From the NCBI GenBank assembly GCA_001557505.1, contig LSAX01000009.1, forward strand, positions 62,001 through 126,000: DNA of 64,000 nucleotides, read 5' to 3'. The DNA is from Reticulascus tulasneorum (lineage: Eukaryota; Ascomycota; Sordariomycetes; Glomerellales; Reticulascaceae). Positions 1-11,477 of the stretch are shown piece after piece; within the stretch, counting starts at the first letter, position 1; each line of letters begins with the position of its first letter. Position numbers and translations under genes: made by a program. Under the pieces are notes generated by a model. That model did no database searches. It was given only the letters and a program-made list of their open reading frames with translations, and was not told the DNA's origin.

Positions 1-898
1 CATGAAGAACACCAAGGAGCATCAGATCAGGCGAACCTCTGTCGGCAAGGTGGTCACCCGGGAAGTGCGCATGCCGAGGCAGCTCAGGGGAATCTGCAGT
101 GAGGTCTATGACAGGAGCATGACCACCGAGGAAGCTGCTATCACTCCGAGCTAAAGGAGGTGGCTGTCGACCCTGAGAGTTGTTCCGGCGCAGGTTTCGA
201 CCGATAGGATGCCGGATGCGGATGCGGGGCGCGTGAGAATGTACAGGACTATCAGGTTCGTTGGTTAAATCAATAACGTCTGTAGCTCCGACTCGTTCAG
301 ACCGCGGCTCGCTTTCCTCATCGTTGCTAATGTATAGTTCCAAGTCGACCAGAACGTCAGGTTCGCCCGGACTCTGGCGAGTTTGGCCATCTCGAGATGT
401 TCTATTGGGGCGAGATCGCACGCTGTTTTGAGCCACCGAGGATCCTCCAGTTTCCACTTGCCGTATGGAGTGAGCAGATGACAAGCCTACGGCTCGCGGG
501 GTAGTCTGGGGGCGTCTTGATCTCCGTATGTGACGTTCACGTGCGTTGTCCACCTCCAGACCAGAGCTGCGGTCATTTATGCTATACTCCATAACTTCGG
601 GCAGCTCAATCGTAGAAAGACTAGCAAAGTGCGGCGTCTGAAGTGTCGCTCGTAAAGGGGTGTTTCCACGACTAGCGATTATTCGTACGCTGAACGCGCC
701 GGTAGGTACTGATGGCGCTGCCGAGTAGCTTAACTCGTTGATTTCAGATGGGGTCAGAGATGGCCTAGAATCGTCGACTGTGGAGAAATATTCAAAGTCG
801 CTAGACGATATGATAGAAGGTGACTGGAAGGACTCGTCAGGGTTTGGCGAGTATTGGGAAAGTAGCGAAGTAGGTGACGACAAGGAGTGCCTGTTCAT
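1..898 (-). CDS. SUMO-interacting-motif protein, partial (3' end outside window)
   Basis: The minus strand is open from an ATG at 898 to the window edge (about 299 codons) with no stop, so the C-terminus is missing. An in-frame stop lies upstream and 898 is the first ATG after it. The protein is rich in Ser, Arg and Pro and looks disordered. It carries two textbook SUMO-interacting motifs: VIDLT followed by NEPDSP at residues 208-212, and VIDLT followed by ADSPE at 263-267. A third hydrophobic/acidic stretch (VLVDLEL, about residue 182) may be another. Arrays of such motifs before a C-terminal RING finger are typical of SUMO-targeted ubiquitin ligases (RNF4/Slx8-Rfp type). No RING is visible here because the end is cut off, so that identity is inference. 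Other SUMO-binding nuclear proteins would also fit. Confidence 0.6.
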   Translation of the reverse strand, partial: MNRHSLSSPTSLLSQYSPNPDESFQSPSIISSSDFEYFSTVDDSRPSLTPSEINELSYSAAPSVPTGAFSVRIIASRGNTPLRATLQTPHFASLSTIELPEVMEYSINDRSSGLEVDNARERHIRRSRRPQTTPRAVGLSSAHSIRQVETGGSSVAQNSVRSRPNRTSRDGQTRQSPGEPDVLVDLELYISNDEESEPRSERVGATDVIDLTNEPDSPVHSHAPRIRIRHPIGRNLRRNNSQGRQPPPLARSDSSFLGGHAPVIDLTADSPELPRHAHFPGDHLADRGSPDLMLLGVLH

Positions 899-1830
899 GC
901 CGTACCACCCGGAACGTCTGCTGCCTAAATTGGTTATGAATGTGAGCTTCGTCTCTATTGGAAATAACTGCGAGTTGAAATAGACAGTCTGTGCTCGACT
1001 CTGCCTTGAACGGCGAACATACCTCGAAGGTCCCGGGGCCACAACAAGAGATCACCAGATTCAGCAGCGCCAATTCTCAGCCCGTAATATCGACTACGAG
1101 GATAGCGGCGCAGGTATAATCATTGCGGAGGGCACAACGGGAGGAGCTCGTGTCGAGTGTTTATTGAGTATCGCTTTTGTGAGAAGGAGCTCAAGTGGTA
1201 GAAGTGGCAAGTCGTCCGAGGTATGTTTTCGGCTGGTGGCGTTTGGGTCGGTTGAAGTTGGTCGATAATGCATACAGTGCGAAATATTAGATAAGGATAA
1301 GAGGGTTGGTACAGTACGTCTGTGCACTATTATTCCAGACCTTACCAATGCATGATATCAGGCGCCACCATGGATGTGGCCGCCTGTCGCTGCCCATGGA
1401 TTGGCATCGAAACCTGCTAAAATTAGGCACCGCCCTTCTAAGTTAACTGCTGGGGTCGTCATCGCGAATATGACTAATCAATATGACACTTTACTTGAGA
1501 CTATTTAGCGACAGTGAAGGATCCAGGTAATGGAACATAAACATACAGGTGAGCGGCTTATCCAACGGATAGCTGTTTACTTGCATTAATGATGTGACTG
1601 ATGCTCGCGAACGGTAAGAGGCTAACATGCTACGCATGTGAGAAAATCTTTGCTATTGCAATACTCGTCATAAACCATGCCAAATAGCAAAGACTAGGCG
1701 AGTCGGATATCATCACGTTGTTTAACGTTTGGTGATCCATCACTATTATACAATTCTCACAAAGTGACCTGCCTCATCGGAAAGCAAGGATCCAAGATGT
1801 GTCGAGCCGAATCGAAGCCCGATACCAACT
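899..1830. other. Intergenic, no gene seen
   Basis: This stretch lies upstream of the SIM protein start (898) and downstream of the prp19 stop (1831), both on the minus strand. It should hold the promoter of the former and the 3' UTR of the latter. Only short, unconvincing reading frames are present. No RNA gene or repeat was recognised. Confidence 0.5.
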
Positions 1831-3483
1831 TTATGTTTCCTTTGCCCCGAAAACCGAGACTACGCCGTCGCCGTTGACAGAAATCAGTTGTCGGGCTTCC
1901 GATCCCCATCGAAGCGATACCGTTGATACCGAGTTTCGGAATGGTTCCGACCACTTCTTGGAGCTCTTTGTGTACTGCTGAACTGTGACCCCTCCCGTTC
2001 CTCCGGTCGCGAGGAATTGGCCCGTATAGTCCCAACTCAACGACTGCACAGACCCACCTGTCTCCAAGGTCTTCACTTTCGCTGCCTCCCCTTCTTTTCG
2101 CAGATCGAATATCGTGACAGTTGTTTGACCCTTTGCAGTCGCAGCGAGCCAGAATCCGTTTTCCGAGAAGGCCAAGGCCTGCACGGGTGCACCAAGATTG
2201 AACGTTGCCGCGACTTCCAGACTGGTGGTCATGAATAGCTTGATATCCCCGGAAGTTGTACCGGCTGCGAGTATGTGACCGTCTGGATGGAACACACACG
2301 AAGTAAGAGCTAACTATTGTCAGCAAGAGTTGGGAGATAACTTATACCAGTCCAACCTACAAGAATCTGAATAAGACCTGCTGACTCGCTTCATAGTCTC
2401 GATGTCGTAAAATACCACGCTCTTGTCCGCACCCACGGAAGCCAGCAAATCATTGCTTGGATGAAGACTGAGTGCCGTGGCGGGTCCGGCATGCTCAGAC
2501 AGTGACACAACCTCGCTACCACGTTCAAAGACTTTGACTGACCCTTTGCTTGTGGCAAAGATCAACTTGTTGCCCGTCCATACTGTATCGGTCACCGGCT
2601 CGTTGACTGATACCTGTCGCTCGACCTTGTCTGCTTCGAGTGAGTATATGGCAGCATCACCAGCAAGCCCACCAATAACTGCATAGTTCCCCTCCAATGC
2701 AAGGGATGACGCTTGAGAGACCAAGACCGGCGTCGAAGTTTCTGTTTCAAAGGCAGCCACATCTTCCGAGCTTGCCCAGCCATCGGGTATTGGCCGCTTC
2801 TTGCGACCCTTCGATAGCCTGTGTAACCTTCAGTATTTGTTCACATGTCTTGTATGGCGTCAATACGTACTCTTGGTGTTTCTCCTCTACCTTTGCTACA
2901 ATATCGGCGGGCAGCCCCTCCGTCGAGTCGATCGCCATCTCTTCACCATTAGTGGGCCCCCCGGCTGAGATGCTGACCTTCGATAACGCTTCTCGTGCCT
3001 CGTCCCGCTCTTTGGCCAACCTCGCAATGACCCGAACGGCAGCATCGTGTTGGTAGAGGGCGGTTGCTAGTTCCTCACGTGTCCGTGCCAGCTGCTCCTT
3101 CACGTTGAAAGTCTCCAATGCAAGTGCATCCCACTCGTTTTGAAAGGTCGCAAGCAACGCTGGTATTGAGGTGAGTGTCGGAGGTCGAGGCCGGACAATA
3201 TGAGATGCTGCGAGAGGAAGAAGATCTTCAGCTGTGAGTGATTGGTCACTACCAGGTTCCGTGCCGTTTTCTTCAATGTATTTCTCTACAAGCCTCTTTT
3301 CGAAGATAGCACCTTCGAGGAGGTCATTAGCTTTGTCTTGACAGGTATGAAGGCAACAGTAGCGATAGTCGTACCTGACTTCTTGGAAACAACAGGCTCC
3401 TGGGGAGCTTCTCCCGAGACTACATAGCACGTTAGCACTACTCGTGTCAGAGGCTGACGACTTGACATACTTGCGCAGAGCAT
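1831..3483 (-). CDS. prp19: Pre-mRNA-processing factor 19 (U-box E3 ligase, WD40)
   Basis: Prp19 is the core of the NineTeen Complex: a U-box ubiquitin ligase needed for spliceosome activation, acting as a tetramer in the nucleus. Exons on the minus strand: 3483-3471, 3419-3375, 3312-2871, 2818-2361, 2309-1831 (478 aa, usual fungal length). Introns are 51-62 nt with GTATGT, GTACGA, GTACGT and GTAGGT donors. The spliced start MLCAISGEAPQEPVVSKKSG is the conserved U-box opening, and FEKRLVEKYIEENG follows it. The middle is a helical coiled-coil region (about residues 75-160). The rest is a WD40 propeller, including FHPDGHILAAGTTSGDIKLF. The first two coding exons are only 13 and 45 nt, so simple ORF searches miss the true N-terminus. 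The gene is divergent from the OHCU decarboxylase, with 339 bp between the starts. Confidence 0.95.
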
Positions 3484-3822
3484 TTCTGTAATCGGCGGTA
3501 TTCTTGCTACTTGCTGCACTTCGGGGGGATAATGCGCCAATGAGTGAAAGCAGCCATTTTTTTCTTTCCGTCGCGAAACATCAGCCTTGTCACTTCCAGA
3601 TTCACTTTTCTGCACGGACCCGAGCTATCACGTGACTTGAAGATAAGGTGCTTATCTTATCTGAGTCGCAGATCGGCAATCGCCTCTGTCCGACATCGAA
3701 GCATAACGCCTCTGACGATTTTCTTGGTAGTAGAATTCCCTCACCTCTTTATAGTAAGAGTTCTCCCTTGACTCGATCTAAGCAGTGATGTTCTTTACAC
3801 AGAGCACTTTGAAAGACTCACC
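3484..3822. promoter_or_regulatory. Bidirectional promoter region, prp19 / uraD
   Basis: 339 bp separate two divergent start codons (prp19 at 3483 minus, OHCU decarboxylase at 3823 plus). Both promoters and both 5' UTRs must fit here. I see no canonical TATA box or binding site that I can assign with confidence. Confidence 0.55.
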
Positions 3823-4442
3823 ATGGGTTCCTTAACAAGTTTGCCGGAAATTGCAGGCTTAAGCCAGCTACCAGCTGAAAAGCAGATCCAAGTACTTGAT
3901 GCACTCTTCGAACCTAGTCCTTCGCTCCACACCGTAGCTCTTCCATGGCTATCAGCAACCTCGTTCAACTCGTACAACGAACTAATCGATATTTGCCAGA
4001 GCCAGTTCTCACTACTTGCTTCTGATTCTTCCACCGGCTCTCGCTCAGTGCTGCATTCGATTCTCGGATCCCATCCACGGCTTGGGGCGAAGAAGGTTGA
4101 CAGCGCCCAATCTGCAGCTGAGCAATCCCAGCTTCAGAGTGGAGGTGATGGGAGTGAACTCGCTGCCTTAAATGCCGAGTACGAGAACCAATTCCCGGGG
4201 CTGCGATATGTGGTCTTTGTCAATGGACGCGGTAGGCCTGAAATCATGGCAGACATGAAAACGCGGATCTCGCGAGCGGATTTTGCATTAGAGGAGCAGG
4301 CAGCCATTCAGGTCAGTCACTGCCGCATGCTGCTTGACCTCTACTTTGGCACACTCCTTGGAAGGCTACTGACGTTCAGATCTAGGCTATGTGTGACATT
4401 GCGAAGGACAGGGCGTCCAAACTGCAGACGGCCGGACTATGA
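3823..4442 (+). CDS. OHCU decarboxylase (ureide/purine catabolism)
   Basis: 2-oxo-4-hydroxy-4-carboxy-5-ureidoimidazoline decarboxylase catalyses the last step from urate to S-allantoin and is usually peroxisomal or cytosolic. Exons 3823-4311 and 4386-4442, joined across a 74-nt intron (donor GTCAGT), give 181 aa. The family signatures are present: HPRLG at residues 84-88 (catalytic His84), SAAEQ at 97-101, LNAEYENQFPGLRYVVFVNG at about 116-135, and a C-terminus AMCDIAKDRASKLQ created only by splicing. Reading through the intron would give a longer, wrong tail. The last residues (TAGL) are not a standard PTS1. No neighbouring purine-degradation gene is present. Confidence 0.93.
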
Positions 4443-4999
4443 TTGACGATGATTGGCATCTTTGCTCAAATCAGTGTTTACAACAATACCTCATATGGGG
4501 ATTATTGCATCAGTACCACGTCTCCGATGGAGCACATTGAGCTTGAGTACCAAATAAATCCGGTCATACCATAACAGAGAAAAACGACATGCGGGACAAA
4601 GAGTAAAGGGCAGATCTGTGGATCATCTCTCATCCATGTTTTATCATTCGACAGTATATACAATGTGAAAGATGCTGCTGAAACACAAATGTCGCATCCG
4701 GACAACATTGAGCGCCCCTCAATGTCGACAAGGCTATGTTAAGATCGAGAGAGGCATGCCTTGAACATAAATCTGAAAAGAATTCGAATGCTGAAAACCC
4801 GCTGCCCGATTCGCACGCAAGACGTGCATCCAATTCCACTATCATTCCGCTCGAGAACGCCAAACATGAAGCCGTCCGGGCCCTTTTGCCGGTTTTTAAA
4901 AACAACCCAAGTTTGCACATGCTCATCCCAGATGTCGTTTTGGAACGCAACGGGGAAGGACGACTAGAAGATGATGACTATTCGTTATGTATGGTCGAA
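4443..4999. other. Intergenic between convergent genes
   Basis: This is 3' flank of the OHCU decarboxylase (+) and of the conserved unknown (-). An ATG-initiated frame of 111 codons at 4736-5071 overlaps the opposite-strand gene end. It has no recognisable domain and is probably chance. Confidence 0.5.
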
Positions 5000-6229
5000 C
5001 TACCGAGCCACCCACGAAATTCCATCCAACTCGTCAAGGTACTCCTCATAGGACTGATCTTCATCCTCTGATTCGGTAGAGTCACCTGGACCGCCAAAGA
5101 TTGCTCCAAAATCAGAGTACACGTGTTCGGGGTCATCCAAGGAGTCATAGCGACTTTCATGCTCAGAGGTGGGGAATGCAACGTCTGCGTCGTCAGTGTC
5201 ATCTAGCCCGGATTGCGCTGGGACAAACACGGGGCATCGTGACGGCTTCAAACGTGGAGACGTCGATGCCCGAAGAGTTACTGTCTCTGCTGCCCGCAAA
5301 GCCGACGGGGATGGTGGCGAGGCTCTCCTCCATAGGACCTGACTGTTTGTTGCCGCAACCAGCGATAGTTGGCTGTGGGTTAGCTGAGACTGGTTGTCAT
5401 GTGTTGATGCGATTGCAGAGGAGCTCAAAAATCTCGCGCCTGTGACCAGCTGTAGACCATGGTGCAGCACGGCAGCATTGCCAGCGGCTTCGGCCAACGC
5501 GGCATGTCCTTTCTCGGCTGCTTCATGATGGATTCGCAACCTGACACTATTCAAGACTGCCGCGCGACGAAGAACCGAGCCAAAAAAGCCGGGTGTTCGC
5601 TTACTTGAATCAACGACTGTGGCCATCTTCATGAAGCGCCTATCACCAGAGGCGATGCCATCGCGGTTGATGATGTGCGTTGCAGGCAGCGAGAAAGGCT
5701 GCGATAGCCTACTCGTGATTAACTGAAGCCTGAGCCGTCTCTTCTTGCAACTCAATGCCGCGGTGTTTGACCCGTCGACGTCCGTCCTTGAGCGATACCG
5801 TTTTGCAGTTGTTGGTCGCCCTACTGGCGCGGCAAAGGTAAAGCAGGATGGGCCGATGACTTGAGTAAAGGTAAACTGCGATAACGGTGTGGAGATTGAC
5901 TGGTGGAATTTGTGAGCAGTCGAGGAAGCACTGGATCCCCCGACTTGTTGGGCAGGGATGGATTTCTTGGGGAGATCGGCTGGGCATGAAGAGCCGCTCC
6001 TGGGGGTCACAAGAGGGATAGCACGGCTGGAGCGAGTGTTGGAGGCCGTATCCTTTTCGTAGAGTCTGGGTTGGAAGCGCCCGTCGATCTTTGCTGTCGC
6101 TGCAAGAGGAGCAAAAAGTTCCGGCAGGACGCTTAATGTGAGGCCGTCATCACAGCGAGAGCTCTGGCACTGCCATGGTCCAAAGGTATCCAAAGCATTG
6201 TGGTTCAGAGAACCAACTTCGAGTACCAT
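5000..6229 (-). CDS. Conserved fungal protein of unknown function
   Basis: Single-exon frame of 409 aa from an ATG at 6229. I recognise no catalytic domain. The clearest landmark is a basic block at about residues 160-190 (KKRRLRLQLITSRLSQPF followed by SLPATHII), a patch I recall from uncharacterised ascomycete proteins. After it comes an Ala-rich, probably helical segment (AAVLNSVRLRIHHEAAEKG...). The N-terminal third is Ser/Pro-rich. The C-terminal 70 residues are strongly acidic (DDTDDADVAF, STESEDEDQSYEEYLDELDG). A basic core with an acidic tail would suit a nuclear or nucleic-acid-associated protein, but that is a guess. Introns are not needed. Confidence 0.75.
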   Translation of the reverse strand: MVLEVGSLNHNALDTFGPWQCQSSRCDDGLTLSVLPELFAPLAATAKIDGRFQPRLYEKDTASNTRSSRAIPLVTPRSGSSCPADLPKKSIPAQQVGGSSASSTAHKFHQSISTPLSQFTFTQVIGPSCFTFAAPVGRPTTAKRYRSRTDVDGSNTAALSCKKRRLRLQLITSRLSQPFSLPATHIINRDGIASGDRRFMKMATVVDSSKRTPGFFGSVLRRAAVLNSVRLRIHHEAAEKGHAALAEAAGNAAVLHHGLQLVTGARFLSSSAIASTHDNQSQLTHSQLSLVAATNSQVLWRRASPPSPSALRAAETVTLRASTSPRLKPSRCPVFVPAQSGLDDTDDADVAFPTSEHESRYDSLDDPEHVYSDFGAIFGGPGDSTESEDEDQSYEEYLDELDGISWVAR

Positions 6230-8889
6230 AGTATACTGGGATTAGGACGCCGAAAAGACGATTTCGACAGCCGTAAGGCCGCTCGGTACTTCGCCACAAG
6301 CAATTGCTAAACCGTGCGAGTGGACCACTTCCAGGACACGCGATGCTCCCCGGTGGAAGAGTGTCGACAAGAAAGGTCAGCAAGTCATGTTCCTGCTTCT
6401 CCCACCGACGGTCTCGTGCTCAAAATGATGGTTTGATGAGGCGTGAAAATGGCTCCGCTACCTCGCGTTCAGTGTCGATATCGTTGCCGCCGTCATGAAC
6501 AGGTGGCAAGTAGAAAAAAGCGTTGTGATGAGCCGCACTGGACCCGAATATGTAGTTCGTACCCGTCCGAGGACTTGGAATGTGGAGAGGGGATTCCTCG
6601 TTCAAGTCGAGGGTTAGCGAGGAGGCTTAAAAGCTAGACTTTTGGTGTGAGACTGGAGATCTTGCTGCAAGCATGGAGAGGTGGGGAGCGGGAGAGTCTG
6701 GAGTCTGCAACTCACTCTGGGGTATATACGAAGCACACCAGAGTCATTTTATTGTCTGGCAGCTAGGCTGGCGGGCTACGGGAAGAATGAGGAGGTGCAT
6801 AATAAATTACTGTGGACAACAGGGAGGGTGTGGGAGATCAGCGAGACCGACGGGGCGGACCCGTCCAGTTGATCCTGGGCATTTGATCCTAGCCATGCTA
6901 GTAGGCTAAGCTACATTTCGAACCAGCAGAGTTGAACCATTACATTCGCCGGTCGGTAAGCAGTATTCGTAAAGCAACAGGGTCTCTCTGTAGGAGAAGC
7001 CTGGGGAAAGGACTAATGAGATGACGGCATGCAAATCCCCGGTCACATCCACCCCGGTCTGGGGTTGAGGGGAAATGGGGTATGGGACATGCAGGCGGAA
7101 ATGTACTGGACTACTTTTTCAGCCTTCGACAGGGAAGGGGGGGGGGGGGGCCACAGTCACCAAGACTTGGGAGGAGAGGGGGGACGTGGAAGAAGAAGGG
7201 TATTCGTCCACTTGCATCGTACATACGAATAGCAGGTAAGCTGCGCAGGATGCACATGCACGGAGTTCTGCTGTCAAACAATTGGACAACCACGTTGTTC
7301 CTCTGGCTCTAGAACTCTTTCGTCGCCCCAAGGCGTGGTGGAAAATGGGGAGGGGAAGCAAGGTGGCATGCGCCATGCGCCATGCGCTCCTCAAGCACTC
7401 TTAACGTTCCATATGTACGGAGTACGACCACAACACGTACCTATGTACTACGTAACCTGTCACGAAGTACGTACCTATAAAACACCTGGGACACTTCTAT
7501 TAAGTTCAAGTTCAAGTACGAAGACCCAGGCACACAGCCCTTCACTCCAAGCGGATATGTGAGGTACTGGTACCCTGCGTATGTAAGGGAACGGGTGGAA
7601 TTGCGAGGGAATTTTGTGGCGGCGAGCTAGCGCATATCCTGGGTGGGAAAGTCGGGCATCACCGTCGGGACTTTGTGAGAGGCGCTGTCGCAGCAATTTC
7701 CATAGCGTAATGAAGGCATTCTTGCTTTTTCCGTCTCTGCTTGCAGTCGACTGGCGTAGTCGTCGCTGACAGCTTGGGGCAGGCTTGAAATCCTTTCAAC
7801 GTGTCCGTCGAGAGTGGTGAGGTTTTAGCCCGTACACGTTTTCCAGCTGGCCGCTTCTCCTGGCGGATCTGGAGACCTGCCATGGATGCACAGTTTCTGC
7901 CATCGTTGCAATGACCAGCAGCAATGGTCCGCTGGAACGTTTGGTTGAATGTTGTGCGGCCCAAACCACCAGAACGCTACTACAGGGTACGACCTGTTGC
8001 GAGAGATCAACCCGCCTGCAAGAACGAAGCTACAGGCGCAGTCACACTCGTTGGGAAGGCATTTACGTATTCGTAATGCCACTTAGTTTCGACCAAGCAG
8101 GGAAAATGTTCAAGTGACACTTCTTTTCAATATGGATGTTAACAGAAAAGCGGATCCGACGGACTGGAAGAGTGGCTAAAAAAGTACATGTCTGGGAGTA
8201 TGGTCTGCAGGTACTACCCTTGGGCACAGATTAATTACCCAGTATGCAACAAGCGCTTTTGCGGGGAAGAAGAAAGGAAGTCATGAATCCTGCGGATGGC
8301 TGGACACGATGCAGCGGCGCGCTGCATTGACAGGAAAAAAATTGTACGGGCTGAGTGCACGGCCGCCCAGGCATCGACAGTTCCGCAGGGGGGCGGGTGC
8401 AGTGGTGAGTGGATATGGGGGAATCACAGTCTCAAAGCTCTCAGGGCTCTCACTAGGTACTTTTTGTCTACCTAGGTGTGTCGCCGCCCCCCCGTGTCTG
8501 TCTGCAGAGAGCTTTATCTTGAGGCCAGAGATACTGGTCAACACAAGACCATATGACAGCTACAGATGCCTTAGTAGTCAGCCCCCTGCATAGTAACTGC
8601 ATAGGAGTCCGGGCTTTGAAAATGCTGCCCTTGTTTTCGAACGTGGAAATGGGGTTTCTCATCGCCCAGTGTGGGAAGGAGTCGGGTTTTCCTTTTGCAT
8701 ATCATCGAACCAATGGGTGGCTTCAAGACATTGTCACGCGTGAGCTCTCATTTTTTTTAGAGGGTGTGATTTGGCACCATAGATTTCTCAGCCGACACAT
8801 GGTACCAGCTACTGTAATAAGTAAGCTAAGGTAGTTACTGGTTGATGAATTAATTAGGAGTCTGACCGCCATGGGAAAGGGGGCCTGAA

Positions 8890-8913
8890 TTTGGCATTTG
8901 GCATTTGGCATTT
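8890..8913. repeat. Short tandem repeat (TTTGGCA)3
   Basis: Three perfect copies of the 7-mer TTTGGCA plus a partial fourth, in non-coding DNA. Confidence 0.85.
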
Positions 8914-9966
8914 CGCTGGGGGAGGCACCCAGCTGTCTGATTGACACCCAATATTCATCGCTTCGACCTGAATATTCGAGTATTGACCACAGAGTGATCT
9001 AATACCATGAATGTTCTGGTCAGTACCTGATCCATTCGCCTGACTAACTGCAAGAGCTGCCGTTCATCAATATCCCTCGGTCCAAAGGTGCTTTGAAATG
9101 AGGGTTTCCCGCCCCTGTCAATCCTGTCGACGGAGCTGCCAGAACGGGTTTGTCGTTGGTTGGAAAGAATTCTCATCGGATTTAGAGGGTGGAAATGCGT
9201 ATATCAGACTCACCTTGTTCCAGCACAGGAGGCACCGCATGACTGGCGCATCAACATTCTCTTCGACAAAATTCTGCATTGGATGATTAGATTTACACTG
9301 CAGATTTACGTGTCCTCAGGTCGTGTTCCATAGGGCAAGGAATTTGCAGCCAGTGATGCTGCAATTCCCTCTGCTTGCCGTCCTCTGGCCTCATACCCCC
9401 TCCACGAGCTCCTCTTCTTCTCCTGTATGACGATGAGCTCGTATCAGTAGTCGAGACATGGGCCGAGCGCATCCCTACCGTACCAAGCATTCTCTCAGTC
9501 ATCGGCCACGCGATGGAGGGGATCTGGGCCGGCCTTGCCTACCCTTCCGCTGCCGAGTCAATAGCTTGGCTCAAGATTGCCAGTTCTACAGTAGAAGTCC
9601 ATATGCAAACGATTGTGTACGACTATCTAAAAGGTCAATGGTCTGCTCTTCGACTAAACGTCTACGTACCAAAGTGTACTGAGTGTTGAGTGTGTACATG
9701 GCATCATTACCGTCATGGAATCTGTCCCGGGGAGCATATTTTGAGGCAACATTGAGGGAAGGCATCGATATCGGCCATTGATTGGCCAAGCCGCGCGTGC
9801 CGTTGAGCTATCATCAGCAATCACCGTGCCCCGGGTGCAACCCGTGGACCACCCGGAGGTGGAGTCAATCAGCTGAGCCGTCAACTGCGTATTGCACACT
9901 TGCCAAGCTGGAGAATCACTTGAACAGAGTGATTAATATCATATCTCAGTTGGCCACGTTGCCCCT

Positions 9967-10164
9967 ATGCCTAGCCCTTTCGACTCTCCGCAGGTTGCAT
10001 CCCCAAAGAATGCCGACCCAGTCTTCAAGTTCTCTTCGTACCACGATGTGCATCTAGTATTCGGACATCCAGGAACACACAACATTGTACTCACAGACTT
10101 GGAGCGAGGATACATCTGCACCGTAGACTCTCAGCACGCAGCTCTTCTTCAGTTAGCTTCATGA
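9967..10164 (+). CDS. Possible small protein, 65 aa, unknown
   Basis: An ATG-to-TGA frame with C-ending codons similar to the real genes (TTC, CAC, ACC, GAC). It contains VFKFSSYHDVHLVFGHPG and IVLTDLERGYIC. No family is recognised, there is no signal peptide, and no neighbouring exon could be joined with confidence. It may be a genuine orphan, an exon of an unassembled gene, or chance. Confidence 0.2.
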   Translation: MPSPFDSPQVASPKNADPVFKFSSYHDVHLVFGHPGTHNIVLTDLERGYICTVDSQHAALLQLAS

Positions 10165-11477
10165 TATTCGCGGTACCAAATGCTCCCTTTGGACATTCAA
10201 TCGCTAGCAAAGACGAAGTGGGACTGACAAAAAGCGACAAAAGGGGCAACTAGAATATGAACACTTTAAACTACGCCCAATGCTGTTGCTCTAGATCGTT
10301 CGAGCCTTGGCGAACAATGACTTTCCAAAGGCTACACTATGTGACATGGAAGAACTGCTAATTAGTGCGTGTCTTGTGACACGACTGCCCCTGTAGGCGC
10401 CCACTGTGATGTTGCTTCTGCGCTCACAGTCGACACCAATGCACTACCGTATGTTGTTGTATGCGGCCTATCTTACAGTTCAAACAGCGACAGTGCGCTG
10501 ACCAGCTTCCCAGCTACAATATCATCGGACGACTGGATGGTAAGCACCTTAATGGCCCTGTTGCCTATTGATGTTGCAGCTCAGACCAAGACCATCTTCT
10601 CTCCACATCTCGGATCAGAATGATGCCACCTAGCAGGCGAGACGAGATTGTATCATAAGACACGTCTGTGAAAGCCAGAACTCAACGTGGGCCTAGCCCG
10701 AGTTACTATTTAGCCATATAGTCGAGCCCTGATCTAAACTCTATCAATCCAGCTGCATGGCCCTTTCGTCGTTGTACTCTATATCAGCTGCTGTAAGAAC
10801 GACGAGAAGAACAGGACCAGTGCAGTAAGCCACATCCGTCTCCTGGATGTCATTTTCGAGTTGTAGGTACTGGCATTATAGTTTCTACGTTATACTTCCT
10901 GGTCAATGTCGAGCTTGTTCCACCCGCAGTTCAGTGCTTGTCCGTCTCAATCCTACCAAAGAACATGTGCCTGAATGAGTTGCCCCAGTCACCCGCACCG
11001 TTAACTCCTTGAATTACTACGTATCTAGTACTAACTGATGGTGGACAGAACAGTCCGAAACCTCCTTGAAGGAATGGGGGGACAGCGTGCAGTAAGTGAT
11101 GATCGAATTCCGTAACGTGCAGAGCTATATATTATAGATTCATCATTTCACTGAAATACACATCGGTATGGACGGACAACAATTCCATGGGGCTCGAAAC
11201 CAGTTGGTAAACGGGCAGTCAAGTGGAATACACCCAATGCCGCTGGTGCAGCAACCCTGCAATCGCTGTATCTGGGTTGCATGAGTACGAACCATATCCA
11301 CACGCTGGGTGAAAGGGACGAGAGTCACGTGACCAATCTCGCCTACCTTTCCTCATTGGGGGGGTACCTTGCTTTAGCGCTAAGTGATGTCCAACGTCAA
11401 ACGATCCAAATCAGACCATCTCCCAAATCCCTCTTTCACCTCATTCAACCCACGTTCGTACCCCAATTGCATCCGCA

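Larger units (their letters stand above)
6230..11477. other. 5.2-kb stretch without a supported gene
   Basis: Frames here are short, lack domains, and often begin at non-ATG codons. Visible structure includes a G-run near 7138-7150, a triplicated CATGCGC near 7371-7388, and a triplicated 7-mer at 8890-8913. The best single candidate for a small gene is 9967-10164 (listed separately). The low end holds the promoter of the 5000-6229 gene; the high end holds that of cox4. No transposase, reverse transcriptase or RNA gene was recognised. Confidence 0.45.

Noticed and set aside
1757..2326. Minus-strand frame of 189 codons
   Set aside because: It overlaps the last Prp19 exons in another frame, and Prp19's WD40 sequence fully explains the region.
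4736..5071. 111-codon forward frame with an ATG
   Set aside because: Overlaps the C-terminal end of the 5000-6229 gene on the other strand, with no domain or splice context.
9375..9689. 104-codon forward frame
   Set aside because: Begins at a non-ATG codon, competing frames are open on both strands, and there is no domain.
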